Origin: Lingula anatina
Taxonomy: Eukaryota > Brachiopoda > Lingulata > Lingulida > Lingulidae
Direction: 5' to 3'
NCBI RefSeq assembly: GCF_001039355.2
Contig: NW_019774180.1
Location: 39,122 to 83,414, forward strand
Length of the DNA stretch: 44,293 nt
Below are positions 22,363 through 34,545 of the stretch, in pieces. The number at the start of each line of letters is the position of its first letter. Positions within the stretch are counted from its first letter, which is position 1. The position numbers and the translations under genes were made by a program. Below the pieces are notes generated by a model. It did no database searches and was not told the DNA's origin. It saw only the letters and a program-made list of their open reading frames with translations.

Positions 22363-23194
22363 GGCAGAAATTACAAAACCAACACATTGACCATACACTT
22401 ACATAGTACACAGCAGGACCAAATTTTTTAGCCAACAGTGCGGTGAAGGCAGCAAAGCTGGCACTGATGATGGTGTTCATCATGGCGTGGGATATAGCTA
22501 AACCGTCGCCTGACTTGGAGACTGAGGCCTGCGAACCTCCGTTGAAAGCGAAAAATCCGAACATCAAGATGAATCCACCTAACGCAGCCAACTTAGAAGA
22601 AAGAAGATATAGTGTGTACTACATTAAGTGAGGATGAAGGATAATCTAAATGAAAAAAATCAAACCATTGGGTAGTTCTTTGGGGACTATTTTAAGGTAC
22701 ATGTATCAGCTTAAGATAAATCGACTTCGCATCTCAGTGAATCACTTCAAAAACTCGAAAAAAACTTCAGTGCCTTAGCTTGAACTAATCTGTGATCTTA
22801 CTGAGTAGGATAAACGAACAGGTTGTACACATTTCACAAGTGAATTACTGAAAAGGATTTTGAAATAATAAATGAGCTTTTAAATTCAGCAAACCCTCAA
22901 AAATGACCATAAGAAAAAATTAGAAAGAACTCAAAAATGAATTTACAGGCACATTATGTCCGGAGATAGGTTTCGGTGTACCGTCATCATCAAATCTACC
23001 AATGCGGGCACCAAGAAACGCTGCCCCAACTAACGCTGCAGTCCCACCCAGCAGATGGACTACGCCGCTTCCTGCAAAGTCCTGAAAACATCAAAATTTT
23101 TCATGAAAACAAAGCAGCTGTTATACCTTCAATAATTACATACAAGTAAAACATAAACATCGTTTGCAATTGCTGAAAATAATAATACAATAAA

Positions 23195-23278
<84 letters not shown>

Positions 23279-24204
23279 ATACAATATCATAAATATAAAG
23301 ATTTTATATAAGATAAAAAATATGTTATATATTTTCTAATGAAATAAAAGAAAAAAAATTGAATGTTTGGCATTGCTTAACATTAATATGGTCAAATGTA
23401 AGTGACCAACATTTTTCCAACATATTTTTACCTGATACCCCACGCCGCCAAAGCCAACTGCCAGCCAACCCTTCTCTGACCACGCCCAGTGGGTTACAAT
23501 CGGATAGACAAATCCTAAGTTAGAATATTTATATGGTACATTTTACAATGAATTAGGAACAATGGAAATTTGGTCAATTTTTGCTCCGTTTACACCATCT
23601 CCTGGTGACAAAAGCCAATATCTTACTTGTATTTACAAATGAAACCAAACAAAATTTATAAATTAAAAATGAAGTGTTGTTGTCCGGCATACAGACATTT
23701 TTGCTTTTTACGTAGATAGACTTACATAAATAATATGATTATGGATATTCGTATGCAAATTACCTGTAATCACGGAGCTATAGAAGAAGTAAGCTATAAA
23801 TTCACATCTCTCTGCCATGGCTCCTGAGACAATGGTGGCAGCGGTAGCTGCGAACACAAAGTGGAAGAACCAGTGACTTAGTTTTCCGTCAGGGATGCCC
23901 TCGCTGAACCAGTAGCGCCATCCTAGAAATGCGTTGTCCGGCTCACCAAACGCAAGCGCGTATCCAAATCCCCAGTAAGCTATTCCTGATATATCTAAAA
24001 TATGGTGCAATGTTTTGTAAAATTCCTCCGGTATTTATTTTTTTTTTAATTTATCAAAGCGCTGCGTCTAGAGATCGATTTACTGATCCTTTATTGTTAA
24101 CAAAAATAAAAAATAATAATAATAATTCGGGCATCTCAACAACGAGCCCTATTTTATGTCACTGACTTGGGTAAATTAGATTTATCGATTTTGTGAACAA
24201 AAAC

Positions 24205-24248
<44 letters not shown>

Positions 24249-25441
24249 TCAGGCATCTCAACAACGAACCCTATTTTTATGTCACTGACGTGGGTTAATT
24301 AAATTTGTAGACATCATTAAAAGCCAAGCAAACTATGTAGAATTTAAGCAATGTGAAATAATACTAATAATACATTAACAAAGTACGGTTCAGCATTTGC
24401 ATGCAGTACACGCAAAATTTACATTATAGAAGAGAGGGTACATGAGGTCTTGGGGTCTTTGTCAGGTGCTCTTCAATGTCCTGATGCACCTCAGTGACAC
24501 GTTATTTACGGCGCTGGCGTTTGTTTATTTTAAGGTGACTCAAAAAGTAAAACAAAAGTTGAAATTGATTAATATCGACTATGAACTACTCTCATATGGA
24601 CGTTTCAACTGAAATACATGTATCTTAAAGTGGATGTTGTGGATTATCGCCAGTATTAGAGATCTCGAATTACGGGGTGTTCCTCTTAAATAAAACAGTT
24701 TTTAGATTTTGAAAATGGCATAAGTTTCATAAAGTCGTGTATAACGTCAACGTGTTGTCCATGATCAAGTTGAAATGAGGACTGTTTTTCGCAGACGCCT
24801 TAAGTTAAGTTTTTCAGTGAGAATAAGAAAAAATGCATTGCAATGCTGAATGTCTACTGGGATAGTATGCTTAAACCGATTCTTTAACGCATGTGACTGG
24901 AGTACGTACAAGCATCAAGCATGTTCTTGATGAGAATGTTGGTGGTGTTCTTGCTTCTTACTGCTCCGCACTCCAGTAAGGCAAACCCTGCCTGCATGAC
25001 TGGAAATGGCAGTTAAATAATCAATTAAAAAAGACTGATCACAATGAAGAACAACTATATTTATCATACTCAACATCTAGTAGCAAAACTCTTATCAATA
25101 TTTTGAGTTATCCTCATAACGTTTTCAAAGAAAGCTTGATGAATACGTGGGTCCTTTTTTTAAAAACTTTTTAATTATCAACAATATGGCATGGATGCTG
25201 TTTGTCTATTTATGTATTTTTTGTTCAAGAGTTATTTTTAAAATACAAAAGTATTTTCAAAACTGAAAAGGATATTAGGTTGGTCTTTTGTCCTATACTT
25301 ACAGAAAATTATGATAGACATAGTGAAAAGAAAGAAGACATCAACCGAAGCTTGAAGTGCTCTCAAGACCTCTTTGGTGTCTTTGTAATCTCTCAAAAGT
25401 TCTGTAAGGTTGAACTCAAGCTGATCTAATGGGTCCGCCAT
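19397..25441 (-). CDS. Ammonium transporter, Amt family (complete, 12 exons, 523 aa)
   Basis: Exons in reading order: 25441-25303, 24999-24910, 23994-23764, 23514-23432, 23081-22947, 22591-22403, 22173-22108, 21751-21613, 21243-21149, 20972-20846, 20524-20414, 19563-19397. Phases agree at all 11 junctions and the total is 1572 nt. The protein moves ammonium/ammonia across membranes as an eleven-helix trimeric channel. Family marks: [16 protein letters not shown] in helix 2, GAMAER in helix 3, the signature DFAGSGVVH (residues 182-190, containing the conserved Asp and first pore His) and AVHGGGG with the second pore His (about 359). The start follows a hydrophilic N-terminus before helix 1. 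The tail has KHGEPAYP, typical of animal Amt, then an acidic end encoded by the last exon. It resembles invertebrate Amt1 rather than Rh proteins. Confidence 0.95.
20258..20286. repeat. Poly-C then poly-A tract
   Basis: A run of about 16 C is followed by accaaaaaaaaaa in the last intron of the ammonium transporter. Confidence 0.9.
20397..20413 (-). other. Alternative short C-terminus by reading into the last Amt intron
   Basis: If the donor after 20414 (gtatac) is not used, the frame continues for five residues (Ile-Leu-Ser-Ile after Gly) to TGA at 20399-20397. That would replace the 55-residue acidic tail with a stub. Spliced and retained forms would differ in regulatory tail length. Confidence 0.35.
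21808..21833. repeat. (ATT)n microsatellite
   Basis: About eight ATT units in an Amt intron. Confidence 0.9.
22301..22361. repeat. (TA)n-(TTA)n compound microsatellite
   Basis: A TA tract runs directly into TTA repeats, just downstream (gene sense) of Amt exon 6. Confidence 0.92.
23202..23275. repeat. (AT)n microsatellite
   Basis: About 36 AT units in the intron between Amt exons 4 and 5. Confidence 0.95.
24094..24304. repeat. Tandem pair of about 90-bp units with AAT microsatellites
   Basis: Both units contain an AAT run, then gcatctcaacaacga, ccctatttt, atgtcactgac and gggt. Units span about 24094-24184 and 24199-24304. The second has a much longer AAT run. Located in Amt intron 2. Confidence 0.8.
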
Positions 25442-27397
25442 TTCAGAAAGACAGTCTAAAGTCCAAGTCCTGAAAAACAAAATAATATGCCTATAATTTC
25501 CTAGGTCAGGATAACCTCTCAGTATGTTGCTTATATGCAAGTCACAGGCGGTCACACTGTCAGGTCGTTTCACATGCCGGTCAAAGATGTGTAGGGCTGT
25601 AGTACTGTACATCAATATAGTCATCTAGACCGCATACATAAATCACACACGGCGTCATGTACATTCTCTTCCACCTTCTCATTTATGTGCCGTTAAAAGT
25701 AATTTTAAACTAAAAACATGGCATGAAATGGGCGACCACTTAATGGTAAGAAAAATTTACCATTGAGATTCCGACGTTTAAACGAAAGTTGCGGTATTCA
25801 TTTTATATCTCAGTGGAACGGTCTGCTTTTTGCAGATGAGTGTGCATATGTGGCGTTTCCCAGTGATGGTCAGGTGTAAATGTGTGGATTTTTTTCAGGG
25901 GTATTTATTGGACAGTTAAGTAGATCTTGACAGGATTTGGTTCGATCCATTTTTGGAGTGCCTTTTGGTACATCGGTTTTCGCCATTGGTTTCATTGTAA
26001 CTTCACGGAGCACCATCCGGTACCATCCGCTTGTCCGGGAATATTTTTGCCTAGAGCGTTTCAATGCACAACCACATATAACTTGCATACAGAACAATCA
26101 TCCCATAAAGTTCTTTAGCCGACTAAATATAAGTCCACAACAGAAATAAACTAAATTAACAGAAATTAACAGAATTTTAATTTTAAAAATTGATCTAGAT
26201 GAATTACAACATGCCTTTGCTTAATGGTAGCAGAATTCACCAAGAAAAAAATTCAAATTGTTTACATTTTGCTTATGTACTTTTAAGAATAGATGTTAAA
26301 GGTAGAGTGAACATGTTATTTGCGGAAAATCAAGACACCAAAAGTCGTTAAAGATGAAATGCGTTATGGTCTCTTGAGAGCGATCATCGCGACTTGTGTT
26401 TTGAATACTTAAGCCCTCGCAGAGAACCACGATATTATAGATGGATTGGACGATGTCTGCTTTACGATTATGTGCACAGGCACGTAAAACCTGATATGAT
26501 TCTTTTGTATATGCAACCATTCATGTCCAGAAGATGGCCAGATTACGTTATCGCGATAAAAAATGACATTTTTGAGACGATCTTTTCTGCGCCTTCGTTT
26601 TTCTTTCGTAAAAGCATACTTTTTCCATGTTTGAAAATATTATAGTGAAGGTATGTAAAACGAAAAGAGTTTCATAACTCAATTTTGAAACAAAATATTT
26701 TTCAAGGCCGTATCATTTAATAAGCCTTAGAGATTTATCTGAGACAGACGATTCGTTCACCCAACACAAGGGGGTCTCCCCGTACCCGTCGCCGTGTATC
26801 CCGCAATACATTTGCATAATTTAACGTCACGGACGAGCTGGCCATTTTATGGCCAATGCTGATCGGGACTCAACAAGAGTAAAATCTGGACTCTATAATA
26901 ATTTTATATAACATACACGATATGATCTTAAGACCCATTAATTAAATAACTATATGTAAAAAAAATATTTCAAGTATCAGCCGTGTCACATCCGTTGCCT
27001 TATGTTATATCTAATAAATCCATTTAAAAGTAAAACATCAAATGCGCACTTTGTTGTGTACTCTCCCGGAATACTTATCACTTTTTCTACCAATCGCATT
27101 TGAAGAAGAAATAAGCATTTACTTATACTTATACTTACAATTAAATACTTTCAAATCGTCCAAAGCGTGCAGCACGATAAAAAATTCTGCAATATCCTCT
27201 TTTTTCTTGGTACAACAACGACCATTTATGACAACATTTGATATCCGCATCAGTCGAGCAACTTCCTTTTCACACCACCATATCCAATGGAAAGTGTGCT
27301 ATATATATACGAGGGACACTGCATAGATTCTTAACAGCCGGCCTCGGTCCACGAATTATATATAGCGTGCAAGTTTTAATCTTTTCTTAGTGCGCTT
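25442..27397. other. Upstream of the ammonium transporter, no gene recognised
   Basis: Short open frames at 25870-26149 and 26296-26645 match no family I recognise. The first 500 bases presumably hold the Amt promoter and 5' UTR; no TATA box stands out. Confidence 0.5.
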
Positions 27398-27757
27398 TCA
27401 ACCGCACGTTTTCTCCAAGATGGTCCAATGCCAAATCAGTAGACGTTATAATTTAGGACAGCGTTCAGATTCAAACATCGCACCAGCTGGATCGATCCAA
27501 CTCTACGGGGGATTCTGGCTCAGCATTATCAGCCTAATTGTCTGCCACGCCTCCTTGAGTAGCTACAGTTAATTAGTTAATTACTCCCTAGTAACTCAAG
27601 GAGGCGGGTGAGATATTTTAGCCAATAACAGTGTTTACACTTCGGGGGAATCTCCTACGGAGTTGGATGGATCCAGCCAGTAGGATGGGTTAATATGAAC
27701 ACTCCCTAAGATATTTCATCAAGGATTCATTAACCATTGTTAGGAGAATCCGTTTTA
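27398..27757. mobile_element. Palindromic foldback/MITE-like element, about 350 bp
   Basis: The left half (about 27398-27565) and the reverse complement of the right half (about 27595-27757) align through much of their length: ttctcc at the outer ends, tta-ggga blocks, ctggatc-atccaactc, gattc, and a perfect core cgcctccttgagt near the centre. The centre is gttaattagttaatta. No coding sequence is present. Arms are about 70% alike by eye, with gaps. This fits a foldback or MITE-type transposon, now decayed. Confidence 0.65.
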
Positions 27758-28299
27758 TGGCACTTTTACAGCCAAAATGAAGAGTTGTTATCATTTTAAG
27801 TTAAAAACGTGCTGAAGCCATATGCAGACTATTACATTAAGTAAATAATAACATCTAAATAATATACATTTATGTTGCCATTTTAGTATTACTTAGTAAG
27901 CACGGCTATCAGACATGGTTATTAAAATCTTAACTACATTACTGTCAAGGTATGGGTAACGTTTAGAAAAGTTTCAGTGTGGCATGGAAATCAGAAAAGA
28001 ATTGGTAAGCCTGAACTCAACCTCGGTTACGCCTATGCTTGATATCACTGTTATAAACATGTCCACTTAACCCTTTGTTGGACATTCTGCACAAGTACAA
28101 TTCAGGTACAAATATAGATTAAATGAGGGTTGTAAAGGTTATTTAGTACATATATCAAAATGAAAGACTCAAGTTTTATGACAATTAATATAAAGAAGAT
28201 TCATATGTGTGTGTTGAACAGTTTAATTAGCTATGTGTTTGAAATGATCAACAGAGTTTCTTTTGTCGATAGCTATAGAAAATTAACTGATATTTACCA
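27758..28299. other. Intergenic, nothing recognised
   Basis: AT-rich unique-looking sequence. No splice-bounded conserved frame was found on either strand. Confidence 0.5.
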
Positions 28300-28690
28300 G
28301 CCGCTATTTTGTCAGTTTGTTAGGGGGTTGATTCCCTCTGCACATCACACTCCAATTCACCCCACAGGTACTCAAAGGGGTTAGTATCAGGGTTCAAAAC
28401 GGTTGATCCATCCACAGCAGATTGCGTTTCTCCAACCAATCTCTCACCAGACAATTACTGTGAGCTAGGGGGGCGACACGATGAAGGTTGTAGTTACCAG
28501 TGAAGTCTCCTCTTGCCATTATAGTGCGATGACTGTTGAGAATACCATAGTAAAGGGTTCCATTAACGTTCCAGAAAGAACAGTTTACTAAAACTATGGG
28601 CATAGAATGCTCCCCAAATAGGGACTGGCCCAGCACCTTAAGTAGTGTGCTGCTCCAAGGAAACAGATACCAAGGATGCACACATTATTC
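28300..28690 (-). mobile_element. Tc1-type transposase relic (C-terminal part), - strand
   Basis: Reading the - strand from about 28690 down gives RGDFTGNYNLH, then LVRDWLEKRNLLWMDQP. After a frameshift near 28393 it gives LNPDTNPFEYLWGELE. These match the Tc1 transposase end, where a D-N-A-x-x-H block is followed by VRDFL, a Trp-Pro stretch, SPDLNPIEHLW and the third acidic residue. The catalytic D-N block is degraded and stops are present, so it is inactive. Confidence 0.65.
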
Positions 28691-28861
28691 CAAGAAGCAT
28701 TCTCAAACAAGTCTACGGGGGTAGTCTGGGGTGTTAAAAAAAACAAAAAAACAAAAAACTATCCGTTGATTTGTCAGCAAAGACAACTGACAACTTAATG
28801 CAAGTGATAATTTGTCAGGTTTCGGTGCCTCTGGGGCCACTGACCGAAGAGTCTTCACATT

Positions 28862-29148
28862 TTATGTTTTGTCATAACAACGCATTTGCTCACATTTCAC
28901 ATCTGGTCATTCATGTGTTAAAGAAACGTTCTGAGGAAGGAACAAATAATTTGAGCCCGATTCTAACCCTATTTGGCTCCAGTGAAATGAATTGGAATGT
29001 GCTTTGCAGAAGAGAATGAACCTTCCAATGAACTGGTCCAACTCCGTCAAGCTCTTAAAGGAAATTGCACAATATTCCACAGAACAGACTTGCAACCCTT
29101 GTTGAAAGCATGCCACGCTTTACAGCACCCGTTAGACGCACACACACA
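28862..29148 (+). mobile_element. Tc1-type transposase relic (C-terminal part), + strand
   Basis: In shifting + frames: HNNAFAHISHLVIHVLKKR (the DNA-x-x-H-x-x-x-LV block), then NEPSNELVQLRQALKEIAQ, then PQNRLATLVESMPRF. The last piece is the highly typical Tc1 transposase C-terminus (IPQ-x(4)-LVESMPRR). At least two frameshifts and a stop break it. It points away from the - strand relic just to the left, and both contain the same transposase region, so they are two insertions or an inverted duplication. Confidence 0.7.
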
Positions 29149-30295
29149 CTTCTTACTCTTAGACATGTAACATTTACAAAGCACATTCTGATGGTATTGT
29201 GTATAAATATGGTGACATTTGACGGTTTTTTTTTTTTCAATTTTTTAACCTTTCTTTTTTGAACTGAGGAAAGCAATCTGGAACCTCAGAGGGGTGCATG
29301 TTTTAAACATTAACAAATGGTGAAAAATATGGATATCTACACTGGATTTTTATGCACTATACACGTATAGAGAATTGGTATCTGGAATGAAAGTACTCAT
29401 TACAACGGATTGCAGATATGATGTGATCATTTGTTAACAAAAACACATGGAAGTGGAGGTGTCACAACCTTTTTAATCAAGAGTGTGCATTTTAAAATCC
29501 AGCCGCCTATCAAATAGTAGCACATTCGGTCGTCACTTAGTGGATAGCTACAAAAAATAAGGCCTATAAATGAATAAAATGTGAAATTTCGTAAGCCTCA
29601 GGTTTACTAGTAAATGCCTGAGATATCAAATCTTATGTAGGCATTCCAGCCTCATGTTTTAATCTACAGAACAACTTGATATTGACACTTAACACCACGC
29701 CTCAACTGTGCATGCATCCTTCTGCATTATCTATGTTACAATGATGACACGTTCCGACCACATGCCTGACGAAATTCAGCTCTAGCTGCCCCTGCCTTTC
29801 AGTTACGTCAGAGGCATGAAAGTGTTGGTGACATGAGCTGCGACAAATACGGCGTGTTAAGATTAGTTCCGCCTCGGAAGATAAAGGAGTAAGTTATGGC
29901 CGTCAAAAAACATTTTGGTGTTCTTCATGTGGGTCAACTTTTCATGTGAGAAATAAATAGAACAAGACAGCAAAGCTGGAAAATTTACATACTTAAAAAG
30001 TTATTCCCATTGCTCAATTTTACAGTTTTTTTTAGTTCCAGTAAACAATAACTTAAGCAAAAAATAATCCGATCATTCTCATTTTCGAAAGGAACCTTTT
30101 TACCAAAGTCACTCAGCAAATTTGGAGAGAACAAAAATAAGCGTTGGTACTTATAAGGCAATCGCTGGCAAAAAAGTTCAAATGATCCGTGTTTTGTGTC
30201 GATTTTCCATTTTTTTTAAACCAAATAAAGCCGCATAGCAAATTTGAAATTTGAAGTTAAACAAACAGAACTTGGCACGTATGGCGTAAACGTCG

Positions 30296-30533
<238 letters not shown>

Positions 30534-31301
30534 CTGACTGGCCTTTTAACCAGAACAACCACTCAGTAAATTCGAAGTGAAACAAAAATATGGTTTGGCA
30601 GTTATGGGGCAAAGAACAGGCGTGAGACGACACATGCGACAACGACGACACGGCCAGGCACGGACCAAAATATATACAGACATAGATATTGTCTGTATGT
30701 AGGAATGTGAAATCCAAGACTGGTAAGAGACAAAGAAACTGATGGACTGGTAGCTCACGTGTTGTGAACACCTGCAAAATAAGGAAATTCTACCTTAGAA
30801 ACGACTCGGAGTCATCCGGAATAACCCCTATCAAGTGAGATTTCATGGGATTTATGAAGAGCACAGAGTAAAAATAATGGCAGATTTGTTATTGCAGTGC
30901 CGTTACGATTAAAAGGTGACAGAATTTACCCACGCTCAGCTCTCACCTTGATCGGTTACTGAACCTAAAATCTACAGAAAACGATTTCAGAATATCACAC
31001 TGCTCTACCATAGAGGCAAAACCGACCAATTTTCCCATACTTACCAATGGTTAACGAATCCATTTCTACATTTAAAGTTAGTCCCTATTTTTTTTCTAAA
31101 AAGTTTGATTTTTTGTAATTATCTCTTAAGATATTATTACAGAGTATCGCCTTCTATGGTGGTCAGTGGTCCGATGACAAGCACAGATTTCAGAATAAAT
31201 GCTTTAACTGCCATTTTTGTGGAAAATAGAATAAATTATATTTCTATGAGTTGTTTACAATTTATTGTGAAATATACATCTAATATGAAGAGTTGTATTT
31301 T

Positions 31302-31359
31302 AATGAATTTCATAAGGTCGCCATGCTCTACGACATATGGTGATTTCATGAAATTCATT
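31302..31359. repeat. Short inverted repeat
   Basis: The arms aatgaatttcat and, at the right end, atgaaattcatt, with partial pairing further in toward atggtgat, can form a hairpin of about 58 bp. No gene is nearby. Confidence 0.7.
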
Positions 31360-31893
31360 AAAAACGCTAAACCGATTTATATTTTATTTTATTATTATTA
31401 ATATTATTATTCTTGCACCATGGTAGACTACTATGTGGTATTCCAAAGTAGTTTAATATGTTTTTTTACATTCAGTTACCAATCAAGGTGACAGCCAGGT
31501 GTGACTTAACCCACGGATATATTTGTCAAATTTTCTTAGATTCTATGGAATAACAGTCTATTGCACGACAGCACAAATTCATCATGTTTTGCGTGTCAAT
31601 TTTACATTGCTAAGGCGACATGCTCGAGGTTCAGCAATAAATTTCAGATGATTTCCATCCTTCATACAATAACCTGGCCATTTAAAAATATTGCTCTTCT
31701 TTAAACAGTGCCCCAGTTAATTATAAAAACATTGGTCCTGAGTAAATGAATCTCCATGCATGGTATTTTTATATTTCTATATTTGTTTTACAAATTCAGT
31801 TTAAATTATAGTAAATGGTAAATTTAACTAATATTGTAAATTTAACAGTAACAGTAAATTTAACTAATATTGTCAAATTATTTCAAAACTTGT

Positions 31894-31899
31894 TTTATT
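31894..31899 (-). terminator. AATAAA poly(A) signal for MRPS6
   Basis: This is the first AATAAA on the - strand after the MRPS6 stop at 32054, 155 nt downstream. Confidence 0.5.
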
Positions 31900-32053
31900 T
31901 TGACATAAAAAAAGACTTCATTCTCCTAATATGTCTTTGACAGTGAAATTAAGTCTTCAATGATACAAAAAGCTTCAGGTGGCATATATCCTTATTTTAC
32001 ATATATCCTCATCTGATAAGCTTGATTTTTCCTCAAATCCCTGAGCTGTTTTG

Positions 32054-32667
32054 TCATTCCTCTTCATGTTTTTTCTTGATGTAAGCTTGTTGCTGCAGCA
32101 TGCGTATGCCACGTGTGGCCATGTCAAAATCATGAGTTCTCTTTGTAAAAGTTCCAAATTTCAAGACATTGTTTAAAATCTTGTCATTATTCATGTCATC
32201 GAAATAACATTCTCCAACTTCACATGGTCGAAGACGTTCTTGTTCACTCCTTAGAATGCTCCTACGAATGATATCTTGATCACCTTTAGTGTCTCGTTTA
32301 AATGAAATAATGTTAGCCCCAGGTAGATCAAAGTACATAACAAAATAGCTGAAAACAGACAAAATGCTTGATACATACATATGCAAATATGTGAGAACAA
32401 TGGCAGTAGTGATAACTTTAAAAGATTGTTGGTGGCTTAGTTAAATTGTAAAATAAAAACAATAATAATAAATAAACACTATAAATTGTGAAACACTTAT
32501 CATCTACTGTGCTTTGTTTATAGCTTTTGACTGATTATAAATTTGGATAATCACAGTGGATAGGGACAACAAGTTATGAAATTAATTAGGCTGCTATGTC
32601 TCAGCTTGTCTATACTAGTAGCATTATGAAATGAAAGGGAACCCTTTCACATCTGTGATTAAATGAT

Positions 32668-32700
<33 letters not shown>

Positions 32701-34212
32701 GATACAATTTTACATACTTTCCCTTTTGAACTGGTTCTCCTCTATATTTCATTGTGTATGGCAATGGTCTCTGTCCAAGATTTTCAAATCTTTTAATTAA
32801 CCCTCCATTCTTGAACACAGCTTCAGCATATCTTTTGATACATTCAGCCATTTGGGTCTAGAATGGATGGATACATAGAATCATGCAACATAACACTGAA
32901 CCACATATAGTCAAGAGTATTTGCTTTCATGAAAATAATTTTCTGAAATAAAAACAAAATTGCACATGATAGGCCAAATGTGTTTTATCACTTTCTTTCA
33001 CAGCTTTTCCCAGGATTGGGGGTACAGGCAAAAATTCAGGGAGTCCAAGCCATCATTATTAAAAAAAATAAGCAGTCTTTGAAAATATCGGCCATCTGGT
33101 GATGCCGGCAGCCATCCAAACTACAACTGGACGGTTCGCTGGGAAAAGCCTTGCTTCTATTTCAACAGTATAACGATAAGTATGGGCTTTGGTACTTTTG
33201 ATTGTCATTGGGCGAATAAAACATATCACATTAGGAAGCACAGGTGAAAGTTGGTGGTGGTAGTTGTTCTGTTTTGCAAACCTCCATAAAAACTGTCCCC
33301 CTGAGTATGAGGTTTAGGTGATATAAAAGCAAAATAATTGATTAAATTATTGATATCATTGATATTACTAACACATCAGCACTACTTTTAATATCGTCGG
33401 GTCGGTAGAAATGTTGGCTTGTGGCTCTTCTTGACAATATTACCAGCCAAGAAGAGCCACTAGCCAACATGGCGGCTGACCTGACGATAAACAAAATGTG
33501 CCAATTTGTTAAGTTTTATCAAGGCTGTTAATTATTTAGTAATATATTTCGCTCTTATATCAGCCTATTTTGTTTGGAATGACCGTTTCCTGTGTTTACT
33601 TGTGACTGGACTCATTATTTTCAAGTGCATTGCGCTGTGTTGCGCTGTATTGCGGCATATTGCACAATTCAGTCACACCGCTCCTCTTGGGTACTGTTTT
33701 GACCAAAATTCTATCACTTTGCTTAATTCACAAACACAAAACTCTGCCTTATAAAATCCTTAAAATCAAAATTTTAATTGGGTGTTTATGCCTAGCTCCT
33801 CTTCTTTTCATATGCTTAATTTCAAATGTCTATGATATTACATGTATTTAGGGTGCTAAAATCAAATGGGGCAGCTTTTGAATAACTTTTAAAAGTGCTG
33901 TGTCTGAAAAAAAAAAAAGACAAACATGGTGTCACTAAAACTTGAATAATTTTTTTTCTGAATGAGATAGATTAAAATTTTAACGGTTTATTCCTACCCT
34001 AATATGTTATCTGTGTATTAAATTTCAAGTCTAGCTCTAGGGGAAATCGTGTGCACGTTAGTTACATGTAGTTACTAGTAACTTGTAATAACCCTCCACC
34101 ACCTCCAAGTGACCATACATCAATCAGTTAACGTGCACGGGCCTTGACTTATGTGAATGTACGCTACCTTGGTCGCAGGGCGAATTATCATAGCAATCTC
34201 GTATTGAGGCAT
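32054..34212 (-). CDS. MRPS6: Mitochondrial ribosomal protein bS6m (complete, 3 exons, 159 aa)
   Basis: Exons 34212-34168, 32857-32718 and 32348-32054 join in phase 0 and phase 2, total 480 nt. Exon 1 is the short S6 start MPQYEIAMIIRPATK. Exon 2 has IKRYAEAVFKNGG and FENLGQRPLPYTMK, the family's strand-helix-strand with the ENLGxRxLPY block. Exon 3 begins YFVMYFDLPG, the next S6 strand, and ends in a basic/acidic tail (KKKHEEE). The protein binds 12S rRNA in the small mitochondrial ribosomal subunit, with bS18. Human MRPS6 is shorter (about 125 residues); the extra length here is at the C-terminus. It lies head-to-head with ATP5PO. Confidence 0.92.
32660..32702. repeat. (AT)n microsatellite in MRPS6 intron 2
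   Basis: An interrupted AT tract just beyond the donor of MRPS6 exon 2. Confidence 0.85.
33393..33488. repeat. Hairpin-forming inverted repeat, about 41-bp arms, in MRPS6 intron 1
   Basis: The left arm (33393-33433) reads atcgtcgggtc, then atgttggct and gtggctcttcttg. The right arm (33447-33488) is its near reverse complement, with caagaagagccac, agccaacat and gacctgacgat. The spacer is about 13 bp. The right arm contains aacATGGCGGC, which looks like a start-codon context, but the frame stops after about 15 codons. Confidence 0.85.
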
Positions 34213-34545
34213 TTTGAGTTGACTAGCTGCACATGCACTCCGACAAAACCTGAAACTGCATTACTCCTCGCCAAGCGGAAACAAGTGTGTTTGCGTCAAA
34301 AATAAGCGTGGGCTATAAATAAGCGGAATAAAATAATCAAAAATCGTTTTGAAAATCATCAAATAACCAAAGACATCAAATATGTAATGAACAATAGCTT
34401 TGGTACATTCAAATAAATTACATCAAGTGTAATGTGTGATGAGCAATGAGTAATTATTATGGTTTGTGAATAATTTAACATACTTTTCCATTCTTGTATA
34501 TATCTTATTCTCCTTTTCATCCGGGCATTTGGTCGCCGGTGCAAG
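34213..34545. promoter_or_regulatory. Shared divergent promoter of MRPS6 and ATP5PO
   Basis: Only 333 bp separate the two start codons. Both 5' UTRs and both promoters must fit here. A ctataaat at about 34312 is the only TATA-like element and its use is unproven. Head-to-head pairing of two mitochondrial genes suggests bidirectional transcription and shared control. Confidence 0.6.

Noticed and set aside
25870-26149. Possible transposase fragment
   Set aside because: A loose resemblance to the middle of Tc1 transposases (an LFADE-like start) was not supported by any strong motif further on.
26296-26645. Open frames on both strands
   Set aside because: No motif, no splice-site pattern and no family resemblance; length is within chance for this composition.
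33059-33241. - strand frame considered as an MRPS6 first exon or another mitoribosomal gene
   Set aside because: The true MRPS6 first exon (34212-34168) fits in sequence and phase; this frame has no donor in a useful place.
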